Positions 1 to 9,206 are shown, counted from the first letter of the stretch. The stretch: DNA of 31,201 nucleotides from CAZWSC01 sp964636385 (GCA_964636385.1 CAZWSC010000108.1:1-31201), one strand, 5' to 3'. Made by a program: numbers and translations. Notes: generated by a model from the sequence alone, not told the origin.

Positions 1-405
1 CGCAGCTGATGCGCTGCGGATACCCTCCCGCCGACCCGGCGACCCGTCCTGAGGGAAACGCCTCGAGGACCGCCGGTCGAAGGCAGCCCGCCTGTGTCAA
101 GCAGGTGTCGTGCCGCTTCCTGGTTATCGGCAGGCAGGCCGGGAAAGTGTACCGCAAACCTTTTCATCCCCGCGGATTGCGTCAGATCACCCTGATCCGG
201 CCGCCCCTTCGCCGGATGCGTTCGTGTTGCAGGTCGCACAAGACGGATTGCAGAAACCGGCTACAGGTTCACCGGGCGAACGCCGATATACCTCACAGGA
301 TGAGCCGCATGCCTTCCCATCCTGAAGCATGGCGGCTCGGAGTGCGCGTTTCATCTGCCGGAGGACCCGGGACGGTGTCTCCGGATGGAATTGGGGGGAT
401 CTAAG
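1..405. other. Gene-free leader region upstream of the receptor gene
   Basis: No open frame in this stretch gives a recognisable protein on either strand. The frames that stay open are rich in Arg, Pro and Ser, as expected for non-coding GC-rich DNA. I saw no tRNA, clear terminator or convincing promoter. It may be the intergenic space and 5' untranslated region of the receptor gene that follows. The tail of a preceding gene cannot be excluded because the window begins here. Confidence 0.4.
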
Positions 406-3258
406 ATGCGTTACCGGATCTGGACGGGTGTGCTGCTGGCTGCCGTCCTCTGTGCCGGCGTCGTCCTGCGCGCGGATGCCGGGACAACAGGGAGGATAAG
501 CGGTCTGGTCCATGACGCCGCGACAGGAGTCCCGCTTCCCCACGCGAACATTGTGCTTCTCGGCACCGGTCTCGGCGCTGCAAGCGTTTCCGAAGGGCAG
601 TTCTTCGTTCTGAACGTTCCGGCCGGCATATACTCCGTCAAGGCGTCGGTGATGGGTTACAAGCCGGTAATCATTGAGAACGTTCTGGTCGTGGCGGACT
701 TCACCACGGAGGTGTTGTTCCGTCTGGAACCGGCCGTCATTGCCGTCCTGGAGCCGGTCAGGACCGTTGCGGAGCGACCGCTCATCCAGAGGGATGCAAC
801 ATCGACTGTGCGGATCATCGAGGGCAGGCAGTACGCGAGCCTGCCTACACGCGGCTACCAGGAGGCCGCCGCGATTCAGACCGGTGTTGTGGGCAGCCGC
901 TACTCATCCAGTTTCGAGATTCAGGGAAATGAGACGACCAACAACCCGGTCCTTTTCATCCGGGGGGGTCGTGCGAACGAGGTCGCGTACTACGTGGACG
1001 GGTTCTCACAGCAGGATCCGCTGACCGGATACTCCACGACCAGCATCAACACCAACGCAGTCGACCAGGTCATCGTCATGAGCGGCGGTTTCAATGCCGA
1101 GTACGGACGGATCATGTCGGGGGCTGTGAATGTTGTGACGAAGGGAGGCGCGCCGGAGTACTTCGGCACGGTGGAGGCGGTAACGGACAACGTGGCCGGC
1201 TCATGGATGGGAACGCACTCCTATGACTACAACGTGTATGCAATGTCACTCGGCGGCCCCGTCGTTCCCGGACGGGATGACCTGACGTTCTTCACCTCGG
1301 GCGAGAGGCGGTGGCAGGGCGACAGGTCTCCCAGGGCTACCGCGGGCGGGATACTCCCCGGGAACAACCTCTCCGGATTCACCTGGCAGGGGAAGGCAAA
1401 CTGGAGGGCGGCTCCCGGAACGACCCTGAAGCTGGGCGCCCTGGGCTCGCAGGATGACTGGCGCGAGTATGTTCACAACTACCTGCACATTCCGGATCAC
1501 ATGCCCAGGTACGAAGACAGGAACGACTCCTACTTCGCCACGCTCACCCACAGCCTGTCGCCCAGGACGTACATGAACTTCAGTGTCAACTATTTCCAGA
1601 CGGAGAGGAAGACCGGCGACGGGGTTAACTTCGACAACCTGGCCGGATACGGCCGTCTGCAGGCCCGTTATGACGACGAAGGCGGCATTGTCGGAATCGA
1701 CACACTGGGCAACCGGGCCATGGACAGGTACTCGCTCTTCTGGACCGGGCCGGACGGGAATCATCCCGGGAGGGTCTACGACCACTACATGCACCGCAAG
1801 TCCGGCTATGTCGGACTCGCAGCCGACGCGACGCACCGCTGGAGCGATCACAACACCGCCAAGTTCGGCATGGACTTTCAGAGGCACACCCTGCGGTACT
1901 ACCTGCACCTCGTCCCGTCACAGGCGGTCTACGGCCTCGACGGCGGCGGCTATGACGATGTCATCAACTACGGCTTTGACAGAACCGGACAGAGCGAGCT
2001 GAACGGCAGGGAGGGTAGATACGAGGACGGCGCAAAGCACCCCATCAGCGCATCCGCCTACCTGCAGAACAGGTACGAGTACAGCGACTTTGTGGTCAAC
2101 TCCGGACTCCGGTTTGATCATCTCGCGTCGAAGACCGATGCGCTCGCCAATCCCGATATGCCTTTCGGCCGTGCCGGGGACATCACCCTGGATGACGAGG
2201 ATCTGGTCCCTTCAAGGTCGCACAACAGGATTTCGCCGCGCCTGGGGATAGGTTTTCCCGTTACCGAGGCAACCCTCTTCCACGCGAACTACGGCAGGTT
2301 CTACCAGCAGCCGAATCTCGAGGACCTGTACACGAGCTACCGCTATCTCGAGTACAAGGTGGCGAGCGGGGGATACTTCTTCCCGTTCGGGAATCCGAAT
2401 CTGCTGCCGGAGACGACCACTGCATACGAGGTCGGCCTGGCGCATGCCCTCGCCCGGAACGTCCGTCTCGACGTGACGGTCTACTACAAGGATGTAAGGG
2501 ACCTTGTCGAGGTACAGAACATTCCGAGCAGGCCCCGCAATTTCGCGTCGTATCGCAACGCAGACTACGGCACCATCAAGGGTATCGACCTGAACCTCAT
2601 GATGCTCGAAGCGGGGGGCCTGTCAGGGAGCCTGATGTACTCCCTCTCCTACGCCCGTGGTACGGGATCGATGTCGGACACCCACAGGGACATCGCGTGG
2701 GCAACCGACGAGGAGGCAGGGCCGCCGAAGCAGACTGCGCCGCTGGCATTCGACCAGAGGCACAAGATTGTGCTCAATGCCGACATTCGCGGGGAGAGGG
2801 AGGCCGGCCCGCGGGTGTTCGGATTCTTCCCTCTGGAGAACACCAGCCTGAATCTTCTGCTCAACCTGGCCAGCGGATTCCCGTACACGCCGGTCATGCC
2901 GATGAACGAGGTATCCCTCGCCGCGGTATCCTCGACCCCGACAGGCCCGGTGAACTCCAGGTACGGCCCGTGGAACTATCAGCTCGACGGGAAGCTGAGC
3001 CGCGGCTTCAGGGTCGGCGACATCATGGTTGAGGGCTACGTATGGGTTCTCAATCTCTTCGACAGGAAGAACGAGGTCCACGTCTACCAGAGCACCGGCT
3101 CGGCCGCCACTTCAGGCTGGCTGTCGACGCAGGAGGGAAGGGCCTGGGTCAGGGAGCACGGGGAAGACGGCGCGAGGGCATTCGAGCTGAAGGAACGGAA
3201 CCCGGTCCGATACGGGATTCCGAGGATGGTGCGGGTCGGTCTGAAGACGAGCTTCTAG
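406..3258 (+). CDS. TonB-dependent receptor with N-terminal carboxypeptidase-regulatory-like domain
   Basis: Outer-membrane receptor of about 950 residues, predicted to import or bind an unknown ligand using TonB energy. I chose ATG 406 over ATG 385 because a GGGGGGAT ribosome site lies 7 bases before it and it gives a clean signal peptide (RYR, then a hydrophobic run, then ADAG). Residues about 27-110 form a CarboxypepD_reg-like beta sandwich (GRISGLVHDAATGVPLPHAN). Residues about 128-245 are the plug, with LFIRGGRANEVAYYVDG and AEYGRIMSGAVNVVTKGG. The rest is barrel, rich in Tyr and Asn, ending in a terminal Phe (VGLKTSF), typical of Bam-assembled proteins. No clear TonB box was seen. It is the first gene of a three-gene envelope cassette. 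The family is secure; the substrate is unknown. Confidence 0.9.
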   Translation: MRYRIWTGVLLAAVLCAGVVLRADAGTTGRISGLVHDAATGVPLPHANIVLLGTGLGAASVSEGQFFVLNVPAGIYSVKASVMGYKPVIIENVLVVADFTTEVLFRLEPAVIAVLEPVRTVAERPLIQRDATSTVRIIEGRQYASLPTRGYQEAAAIQTGVVGSRYSSSFEIQGNETTNNPVLFIRGGRANEVAYYVDGFSQQDPLTGYSTTSINTNAVDQVIVMSGGFNAEYGRIMSGAVNVVTKGGAPEYFGTVEAVTDNVAGSWMGTHSYDYNVYAMSLGGPVVPGRDDLTFFTSGERRWQGDRSPRATAGGILPGNNLSGFTWQGKANWRAAPGTTLKLGALGSQDDWREYVHNYLHIPDHMPRYEDRNDSYFATLTHSLSPRTYMNFSVNYFQTERKTGDGVNFDNLAGYGRLQARYDDEGGIVGIDTLGNRAMDRYSLFWTGPDGNHPGRVYDHYMHRKSGYVGLAADATHRWSDHNTAKFGMDFQRHTLRYYLHLVPSQAVYGLDGGGYDDVINYGFDRTGQSELNGREGRYEDGAKHPISASAYLQNRYEYSDFVVNSGLRFDHLASKTDALANPDMPFGRAGDITLDDEDLVPSRSHNRISPRLGIGFPVTEATLFHANYGRFYQQPNLEDLYTSYRYLEYKVASGGYFFPFGNPNLLPETTTAYEVGLAHALARNVRLDVTVYYKDVRDLVEVQNIPSRPRNFASYRNADYGTIKGIDLNLMMLEAGGLSGSLMYSLSYARGTGSMSDTHRDIAWATDEEAGPPKQTAPLAFDQRHKIVLNADIRGEREAGPRVFGFFPLENTSLNLLLNLASGFPYTPVMPMNEVSLAAVSSTPTGPVNSRYGPWNYQLDGKLSRGFRVGDIMVEGYVWVLNLFDRKNEVHVYQSTGSAATSGWLSTQEGRAWVREHGEDGARAFELKERNPVRYGIPRMVRVGLKTSF

Positions 3259-3335
3259 GAGGATGACAAGATGTCGGGCACGGGGCGGCCCCTCGGCGGT
3301 GCGGAGCGCCTCTCCCCGGCGGGGTCCAGGATGGG

Positions 3336-3361
3336 CGGGCGAATCGCCCGGCAGCGCCGGG
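3336..3361 (+). promoter_or_regulatory. Two overlapping, mutually exclusive hairpins before the secreted-protein gene
   Basis: CGGGCG (3336-3341) pairs perfectly with CGCCCG (3345-3350) around an AAT loop. CCCGGC (3347-3352) pairs perfectly with GCCGGG (3356-3361) around an AGC loop. The two stems share bases 3347-3350, so only one can form fully. They sit in the 134-base gap after the receptor stop, about 20 bases before the ribosome site GGAGGAAGG. There is no U-tract, so this is not an ordinary terminator. A role in RNA processing or in setting the ratio between the two genes is inference only; chance pairing in GC-rich DNA is possible. Confidence 0.3.
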
Positions 3362-3392
3362 AGAGCGTCCCTGGAATCACGGAGGAAGGTTC

Positions 3393-6300
3393 ATGAACGG
3401 AAAGCACAGGTTGTGGGCCTGGCCGGTCCTCGCGGCCGCTCTCCTGGCGGCCCTCTGCCATGGGCAGGCAGTCGCGGGGGAGAGGATGCACGGGAAGACG
3501 TTCCTTCCGCAGGACATAGACTCGGACACGCGCATTGATGCGAACAGCATTGACATGTGGGTCACCAACCAGGGTTCCTTCGGACATGACCCGGTAACGG
3601 GCAATCCCGGGTTCATCTATCCGAGGGGGACAACCAAGTCCGTCATCTTCGCATCCGGGTTGTGGATCGGCGCAAAGGTGGACGGCGAAACCAGGGTGAG
3701 CCTGGCCGAATACTCGTTCGATTATGCACCGGGTCCGATTATCTCACCGACGGAGTACGCCGATCCGGGGGATCCCCGCTACAGGGTGTACAAGATTGCG
3801 AGGGGCGATACACGTGAGAGCAACCCCGATTTCGCGGAGTGGCCCGTCGGGGACGGCGCACCGGTGGATTCGGCGGGCAACCCTCTCATCATCGGGGATA
3901 TGACCCTCTGGTGCGTCTACAACGACCTCAACCCGAGATTCCGTGAGAACGTCGCATCGACGCAGCGCGGGATGGGCCTCGAAGTCCAGCAGACAACCTT
4001 CGCCTTCGACAGGAATGATCCGCTCGGCAATGTCGTCTTCCTGAAGTTCAGGATCATCAACAAGGGTGCGAACACCCTCGAGGACACCTACGTGTCCACA
4101 TGGTCCGATCCGGACGTGGGCGGGCCCTTCGACGACCTTGTGGGCTGTGATACGGAGTTGTCGCTGGGATACTCGTACAATGCCACCAACACAGACAGCC
4201 AGTACGGATCCGAACCCCCGGCCGTGGGAATCGACTTCTTCCAGGGCCCCATCGTCCCGGCCCCCGGCGACACCGCATACGTCAGCGGGGTTGCCGTGCC
4301 GGATTACCGCAACCTGCCGATGACCTCCTTCAACAAGTACATAAACGGAACGGATCCGGAAAGCCCGGTCGAGACGTACAACTACATGCAGGGTCTCACC
4401 AGATACGGCGCCCCGTTGACCAACCCCGATGGCAGCGTCACGACCTTCTTCGCGTCCGGAGATCCGGTTGCGAACACCGGCTGGATTGACAGCGATCCGA
4501 GCGACCGCCGCATGTTCCTGACGAGCGGACCCTTCACCATGCAGCCGGGTGATGTTCAGGAGGTTGTCGTGGGGATCATCGTGGGTGCCGGACGGGACCG
4601 CCTCACAAGCGTCACGGCTCTCAAGTTCAACGACAGGTTCGCCCAGTTCGCCTTCGACAAGAACTTCGACCTTCCGGGCCCTCCTCCGCGCCCCGAGGTC
4701 CGCTGGGGACAGCTGGACGACCAGATCGTGCTGTACTGGGATGACCGTTCCGAGCTGGAGTACAACGAAGAGGGATACGCATTCCAGGGCTACAACGTGT
4801 ATCAGGGAGAGTCGGTGAGCGGGCCATGGAGGCGCATTCACACCTTCGACGTGATCGACAACGTCGCCGTCATATTCGACGACCAGTTCGACATGGAGAC
4901 CGGGGTTGTAATCAACAAGCCCGTGCAGTTCGGCAGTGATTCCGGTCTCAGCCGAAGGGTTATCATCCGCGACGATGTCATCAGGGGCGGAAGCCTCGTG
5001 AACGGACGGCCGTATTACTTCGCCGTCACCGCCTATGCACTTGGGGCTGACCAGGAGCCGGGCCTGAAGACTCTCGAGAACCGCCCGGAGGGCATAACGC
5101 TGATTCCACAGAAGCCGCAGGCAGGGGTCCGTCATGAGGATGGAGCCCCGGGTGATACGCTTGCTGTCGTCCATTCCGGGAACAGCGACGGCCGCGTGAT
5201 ACCGCTGGTGATAAATCCCGAGGCCATTGTCCCGGAGACCTACACTGTGGGCTTTGCAGAGGACGACAGGGGGGTGTACTGGGACCTCACTGCGTCCGGT
5301 GGCCGGGAGCTTCTGAGCGGGCAGAGAAACCAGAGCGGCGACGATGACTACCTCGTGGCGGACGGAATTCTCTGGAAGGTCGAGGGGGCGGAGCCCGGGT
5401 TCAAGCGCAACCTGCGTCCCCTTCCGATGGTGGACGAGATCATCGGCCCCGGCGGTGATCCAGTCACCGCAGACGAGTTCGGCGGGCCCGGCAACGACGT
5501 GTTCCTGAGTTTGAACTCCACGGGCGAGTGGTATCTCTCGGCGGGGGGAGGCGACGGTGCGAACGAGGAGGCAGGGTTCACACGATCAGAGGGGAATCTC
5601 AGCTCCCGGGACATCCTGATGAAGTGGGATGACGATCCGCACAACCTGGGATGGTGGTGGTTCGACAGCGAGGAGGTCGGGCGGTTGCCCTTCGGGCTGT
5701 ATCTCCGGGATCCGGCTACGGGTGAGGAAGACCGTCTGATCCCGATACTGTACAGCGGCTGCGGTGAGGACTGCACGCCGGGAGTGTTCGACTTCTCCGA
5801 CCCTGATGTCGTCATTGACGGCGCCTACGGCTACCCTGTCACGGACTGGATCTATGCCTATACGATCCTCGACGGGGAGTCCTACGAGGGGTTCGTGGAG
5901 GACGCTGCGGACGGCGTCATAGACAACGACATTGCCGAGTACGAACTGTTCGCGCGCCTGGTGGTCGGCGGGTTCACGTACGATCCTGATGCGGCCCCGC
6001 CTGTTCCGCCGACGATGCCCGCTCCCGGCACGGTGATCCAGTTCAGCACCACGAAACCCAACACGCCTGAGGACGTCTTCAAGATCGACACCAGGGGTGC
6101 GAGTTTCTCGGGCGGTCACGCGCGGCAGGATCTCAAACTGATCAGGGCCGTGCCGAATCCCTACTATGCGCACTCCGCATACGAGTTCAACCGCTACCGG
6201 CACGTGCTGAAGTTCACGAGGCTTCCGGAAGCCTGTACTGTGCGCATCTTCAACATCGCAGGAGACCTTGTGCGGACTCTGGTGAAGGAGCCCGGGCCGG

Positions 6301-6449
6301 GTTCGTTCCTGGAGTGGAACCTGCTCACGGACCGCGCTCTGCCTGTCGGAAGCGGGGTCTACATCTACCACGTGGAGGCGCCGGGGATCGGATCCACTTA
6401 CGGCAGGGTCGCCGTCTTCATCGAGAAGGAGCAGCTCCGGGTCTTCTGA
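3393..6449 (+). CDS. Large secreted protein with fibronectin III-like region and FlgD/type IX-like C-terminal module
   Basis: A protein of 1018 residues with a clear signal peptide (MNGKHR, hydrophobic 8-24, cut near AVAG). GGAGGAAGG at 3381-3389 sets the start. The N-terminal 400 residues resemble the repeat-free beta-rich ectodomain common in secreted proteins of FCB phyla, with many Asp, Gly and Pro. Residues about 430-560 look like a fibronectin type III unit (EVRWGQLDDQIVLYW, then GYNVYQGES, then GRPYYFAVTAYALG). The last 101 residues (from RAVPNPYY) contain VRIFNIAGDLVRTL and GSGVYIYHVEA, the pattern of FlgD Ig-like and type IX sorting modules. It is probably exported to the cell surface with help from the PorV-like neighbour. 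The molecular function is unknown; I see no catalytic motif. Confidence 0.8.
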   Translation: MNGKHRLWAWPVLAAALLAALCHGQAVAGERMHGKTFLPQDIDSDTRIDANSIDMWVTNQGSFGHDPVTGNPGFIYPRGTTKSVIFASGLWIGAKVDGETRVSLAEYSFDYAPGPIISPTEYADPGDPRYRVYKIARGDTRESNPDFAEWPVGDGAPVDSAGNPLIIGDMTLWCVYNDLNPRFRENVASTQRGMGLEVQQTTFAFDRNDPLGNVVFLKFRIINKGANTLEDTYVSTWSDPDVGGPFDDLVGCDTELSLGYSYNATNTDSQYGSEPPAVGIDFFQGPIVPAPGDTAYVSGVAVPDYRNLPMTSFNKYINGTDPESPVETYNYMQGLTRYGAPLTNPDGSVTTFFASGDPVANTGWIDSDPSDRRMFLTSGPFTMQPGDVQEVVVGIIVGAGRDRLTSVTALKFNDRFAQFAFDKNFDLPGPPPRPEVRWGQLDDQIVLYWDDRSELEYNEEGYAFQGYNVYQGESVSGPWRRIHTFDVIDNVAVIFDDQFDMETGVVINKPVQFGSDSGLSRRVIIRDDVIRGGSLVNGRPYYFAVTAYALGADQEPGLKTLENRPEGITLIPQKPQAGVRHEDGAPGDTLAVVHSGNSDGRVIPLVINPEAIVPETYTVGFAEDDRGVYWDLTASGGRELLSGQRNQSGDDDYLVADGILWKVEGAEPGFKRNLRPLPMVDEIIGPGGDPVTADEFGGPGNDVFLSLNSTGEWYLSAGGGDGANEEAGFTRSEGNLSSRDILMKWDDDPHNLGWWWFDSEEVGRLPFGLYLRDPATGEEDRLIPILYSGCGEDCTPGVFDFSDPDVVIDGAYGYPVTDWIYAYTILDGESYEGFVEDAADGVIDNDIAEYELFARLVVGGFTYDPDAAPPVPPTMPAPGTVIQFSTTKPNTPEDVFKIDTRGASFSGGHARQDLKLIRAVPNPYYAHSAYEFNRYRHVLKFTRLPEACTVRIFNIAGDLVRTLVKEPGPGSFLEWNLLTDRALPVGSGVYIYHVEAPGIGSTYGRVAVFIEKEQLRVF

Positions 6450-6493
6450 TCCGGTGTGCGGAGTGGATCGTTCAGCTACAGGAGGTATCTGAG

Positions 6494-7513
6494 ATGAGGC
6501 AGAGTAATCGGATCGCCGCGCTTCTGCTCCCGGCGCTCATTACGGCCGGGGCGGCCCACTCGGGAAGCGCCGATCGCCTTGGAACGGCTGGGGCGCATGA
6601 GCTGCGCATCCCCGTCGGCACGCGGGGTCTGGCACTGGGGAGTGCCACAGTAGCGGCGGCACACGGCGTCGAGTCCATCTTCTACAATCCCGCCGGCCTC
6701 GTGAACACGCTTGGTACGGATGCCTACTTCGCGAACACGAACTACCTTGCCGACATGAAGGTACGTTACTTCGCGATCGCGTCCTCGAGGAGTTTCGGTG
6801 TTCTCGGCGTTACGGCGAAGGTTCTGGATCTGGGCGAACTGCACGTCACCACGGTTGACGCTCCCGAGGGGACGGGGCAGATCGAATCGATCACCTTCGC
6901 GACACTGGGGCTTTCCTTTGCCAGGCGACTGACCGATGCGGTCAGTTTCGGGGCGACGATGCACTACATCAGCGAGCGTGTGCTGGATGCAAAGGCCCAC
7001 GGTGTCGCCTTCGACCTGGGCCTTCAGTACGACTCCTACTGGCGGGGCGCCAGGCTGGGGCTGGTCATGAAGAGTGTCGGCCCCAACATGAGTTTCGACG
7101 GGCCCGGATTCGAGTACTCGCTCAGAGTCCCCGGGGATGATCCGAGGGCCGGCAACCGGACCCTGCGCAAGCTCTCGGCCGATTTCGACCTTCCATCATC
7201 CTTCCAGCTCGGGGTGATGGTTCCTGCCTACGCGGGCGGAGAGCATTCGGTCGCAACCTATGGTCTCTTCCAGAGCAACAGCTTTTCCCGGGACGAGTTC
7301 AGGGGCGGCCTCGAGTACGCATACCAGGATCTCCTGATGGTGCGCGGCGGGTACGCCTTCGCGGACCAGACAGAGTATCTCTTCGGGCCGACCTTCGGCC
7401 TCGGACTGATGGTTCCCATGGGAGGTAGCCGAATCAGTGTCGACTACGCCTTTCAGACAGTCGATGCCTACTTCGAGGATCTGCACACCTTCTCGATCCG
7501 CGCTGGATTCTGA
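6494..7513 (+). CDS. PorV/PorQ-family outer-membrane protein
   Basis: A protein of 339 residues with a signal peptide (MRQSNR, then LLLPALITAGAAHSGSA). I chose ATG 6494 because GGAGG at 6481-6485 precedes it by 8 bases; the frame is open further upstream but overlaps the previous gene. After the signal comes the PorV/PorQ/FadL-like opening, GTRGLALGSATVAAAHGVESIFYNPAGL, with the hallmark NPAGL. A beta-rich sequence with alternating Gly and aromatic residues follows, ending in Phe (FSIRAGF), as in outer-membrane barrels. In type IX secretion PorV is an outer-membrane shuttle for cargo carrying a C-terminal signal. The position 44 bases after the secreted protein fits that partnership, but a lipid or solute channel role cannot be excluded. 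Confidence 0.8.
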   Translation: MRQSNRIAALLLPALITAGAAHSGSADRLGTAGAHELRIPVGTRGLALGSATVAAAHGVESIFYNPAGLVNTLGTDAYFANTNYLADMKVRYFAIASSRSFGVLGVTAKVLDLGELHVTTVDAPEGTGQIESITFATLGLSFARRLTDAVSFGATMHYISERVLDAKAHGVAFDLGLQYDSYWRGARLGLVMKSVGPNMSFDGPGFEYSLRVPGDDPRAGNRTLRKLSADFDLPSSFQLGVMVPAYAGGEHSVATYGLFQSNSFSRDEFRGGLEYAYQDLLMVRGGYAFADQTEYLFGPTFGLGLMVPMGGSRISVDYAFQTVDAYFEDLHTFSIRAGF

Positions 7514-7528
7514 GCCTGGCCCTCCGCA

Positions 7529-7582
7529 GCCGTCCCGCCGGGTGAAAGGCCGCCGGCTTCCCGGCCCACCACGCGGGACGGC
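7529..7582 (+). terminator. Long GC-rich inverted repeat closing the envelope cassette
   Basis: GCCGTCCCGC (7529-7538) pairs perfectly over 10 bases with GCGGGACGGC (7573-7582). Inside it GCCGG (7552-7556) pairs with CCGGC (7561-7565) around CTTC. It begins 15 bases after the stop of the PorV-like gene. No U-run follows, so it may be a factor-dependent terminator or an mRNA-stabilising 3' structure rather than a classic intrinsic terminator. Confidence 0.45.
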
Positions 7583-7671
7583 GACACACCCCTTGGCACA
7601 AACCCTGTCCACGCCTGTTGCGGATCTGCTAGCATGACCTTTTCCTGATTCGGATGGGATAGGGGCGTGCA

Positions 7672-7965
7672 ATGTTCGGAGTTGGGCAAAGCGAGGTTCT
7701 CCTCATACTGCTTGCTGTCCTGATTCTGTTCGGGGCGAAGCGGATTCCCGAGGTTGCCCGCTCGATCGGGAAGGGCATGTCGGATATCCGCAGCACGATG
7801 TCCAATCTCGAGCAGGAGATACGGAGCGGTCCGCCTCCCCGACAGGACCTTCCCCGGCAGGAGGCGAAGCCGGACGAGGGAATGGTGGACGATCCCACGT
7901 ATCCGCCCTCCGCAGACGACTCGGCGCCGGAGGAGCCCGGTCCCGGCCGGGATCTCTCCGGCTAG
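7672..7965 (+). CDS. tatA: Twin-arginine translocase component, TatA/TatE type
   Basis: A small protein of 97 residues. It opens with MFGVGQSEVLLILLAVLILFGAKRIPEVARSIGKGM, here split as a short periplasmic start, one membrane helix (about 7-21), the FGAKR hinge and an amphipathic helix. This is the TatA signature. The C-terminal tail is Pro-, Glu- and Asp-rich and low in complexity. TatA oligomers form the pore through which folded proteins cross the inner membrane with TatC, which is not in the window. TatB cannot be fully excluded, but the short Gly-Lys-Gly amphipathic helix favours TatA/E. The ribosome site is poor (GGATAGGGG region). The shikimate kinase follows after 13 bases. Confidence 0.9.
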   Translation: MFGVGQSEVLLILLAVLILFGAKRIPEVARSIGKGMSDIRSTMSNLEQEIRSGPPPRQDLPRQEAKPDEGMVDDPTYPPSADDSAPEEPGPGRDLSG

Positions 7966-7978
7966 CCTGCAGGCAGCC

Positions 7979-8524
7979 GTGCTTCCGGATCGCAACATAG
8001 CTCTGATCGGTTTCATGACTGCCGGGAAGACCCGGGTCGGCCATGCCCTGTCAGGGATGACTGGTCTGCCCTTTCTGGACGTTGACTTCCTCGTGGAGCA
8101 GATAGAGGGGATGCCGGTCAGCGAGATCTTCCGGTCAAGGGGAGAACCGTACTTCAGGCAGATCGAGTCGACGGTGCTGCGTGACCTGTGCCGGGGGTTC
8201 GGAAGGATAATCGGGTGCGGGGGCGGGACGGTGTTGTCGGGGGACAACCGGTTACTCCTGAAGGCCCGCTGTACGACAGTCTGGCTTCGCGTGTCGAGGG
8301 CGGAGGTGCTCTGCAGGCTGGAGGATCCCGGCTGCGGGCAGCGCGCCCTGCTCGAGGGCCTTGATCCCGGCCGGGTGGTCGAGGATCTCCTTCGAGTGCG
8401 CGAGCCGTACTACCGGGAGGCTGACCAGTCGGTCTGGACCGACCGCCGCAGCGTTGAGGACGTTGCCAGGGAGGTTGCCATCCGCCTCGGCCTGGGCGGC
8501 CCTGGGCCCGGCGGGCAGTGCTGA
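7979..8524 (+). CDS. aroK: Shikimate kinase
   Basis: It phosphorylates shikimate at the 3-OH with ATP, the fifth step of the chorismate pathway, in the cytoplasm. The predicted protein has 181 residues, the usual length. The Walker A is GFMTAGKT (residues 11-18). DVD at 34-36 and FRSRGEPYFRQIE (51-63) form the shikimate site, GCGGGTV (79-85) is the conserved glycine loop, and REPYYREAD (141-149) carries the last substrate Arg. The start is uncertain: GTG 7979 gives MLPDRNIALIGF and fits the family, with no strong ribosome site. The frame is open further upstream but overlaps tatA. It lies between tatA and rsmD in a run of same-strand genes. Confidence 0.88.
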   Translation: MLPDRNIALIGFMTAGKTRVGHALSGMTGLPFLDVDFLVEQIEGMPVSEIFRSRGEPYFRQIESTVLRDLCRGFGRIIGCGGGTVLSGDNRLLLKARCTTVWLRVSRAEVLCRLEDPGCGQRALLEGLDPGRVVEDLLRVREPYYREADQSVWTDRRSVEDVAREVAIRLGLGGPGPGGQC

Positions 8525-8543
8525 AGTCGGGAAGGAGCCGATG

Positions 8544-9206
8544 ATGCGGATCGTTGCCGGGGAGTGGCGGGGACGTCGTCTGCTCGTTCCGAGGTCCGGA
8601 ACGCGCCCCACGGCCGACAGGGCCAGGCAGATTCTGTTCGATATACTCGGTGCCCGGACACCCGGCGCACGGGTCCTCGACATCTATGCCGGAACCGGCG
8701 CATTGGGTTTCGAGGCGCTCAGCAGGGGGGCGGTCGAGGCGGTTTTTGTGGAGTCGGCGCGTCGGGCCCGAACTGCCCTGGAAGGGAACTGCGCCGCTCT
8801 TGGGGCAGAGTCGAGATGCCGGGTTCTTCCGCTGCCCGCGGGCAATGCTCTGCGCACGCTGGTGCAGGGCGGGGAGCGCTTCGGCCTGATCCTGGCCGAT
8901 CCGCCGTATGGAGAGGGTGAAGCGGCCTGGATCCTGGAACAGGTCGCGGCCGTTCTCCCCGGGCTGCTCGAGGCTGACGGCACGATGGTTGTCGAGAGCG
9001 ACAGGAGGGATCCGGTGCCGGTGCGATCGGGTGACCTTGAGCGGTTGCGGAGGAGGGATGTGGGCGCTACAACTTTGCACTTCTTCGGCATTGCCCCGCT
9101 TTCGGGGAGTCCTCCGGCTCACGGGGAGACCGGGGCGGCCGGGAGTGATGCCGATCAGCATGAGGCCGACACAGGCCGTGATGGAGAAAGCGGGGTTCGG
9201 GGATGA
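8544..9206 (+). CDS. rsmD: 16S rRNA (guanine966-N2)-methyltransferase
   Basis: It methylates G966 of 16S rRNA using S-adenosylmethionine. The sequence begins MRIVAGEWRGRRL. RPTADRARQILFDIL follows, the family signature, then the SAM-binding motif I DIYAGTGALGFEALSRGA and the catalytic DPPYG. ATG 8541 and ATG 8544 are adjacent; AAGGAG at 8532-8537 is better spaced for 8544. The core ends near LHFFGIAP. The last 35 or so residues are a Gly/Asp/Ala-rich extension not needed by the family. The stop overlaps the coaD start in an ATGA, indicating translational coupling; rsmD-coaD is a widely conserved pair. Confidence 0.93.
   Translation: MRIVAGEWRGRRLLVPRSGTRPTADRARQILFDILGARTPGARVLDIYAGTGALGFEALSRGAVEAVFVESARRARTALEGNCAALGAESRCRVLPLPAGNALRTLVQGGERFGLILADPPYGEGEAAWILEQVAAVLPGLLEADGTMVVESDRRDPVPVRSGDLERLRRRDVGATTLHFFGIAPLSGSPPAHGETGAAGSDADQHEADTGRDGESGVRG

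Noticed and set aside
1..405. Small proteins in the open frames at 9-404 and 110-325
   Set aside because: No ribosome site, no recognisable domain and low-complexity composition.
7593..7635. TTGGCA and TAGCAT as a promoter for tatA
   Set aside because: The boxes are 31 bases apart, too far for sigma-70, and the spacing does not fit the sigma-54 pattern either.
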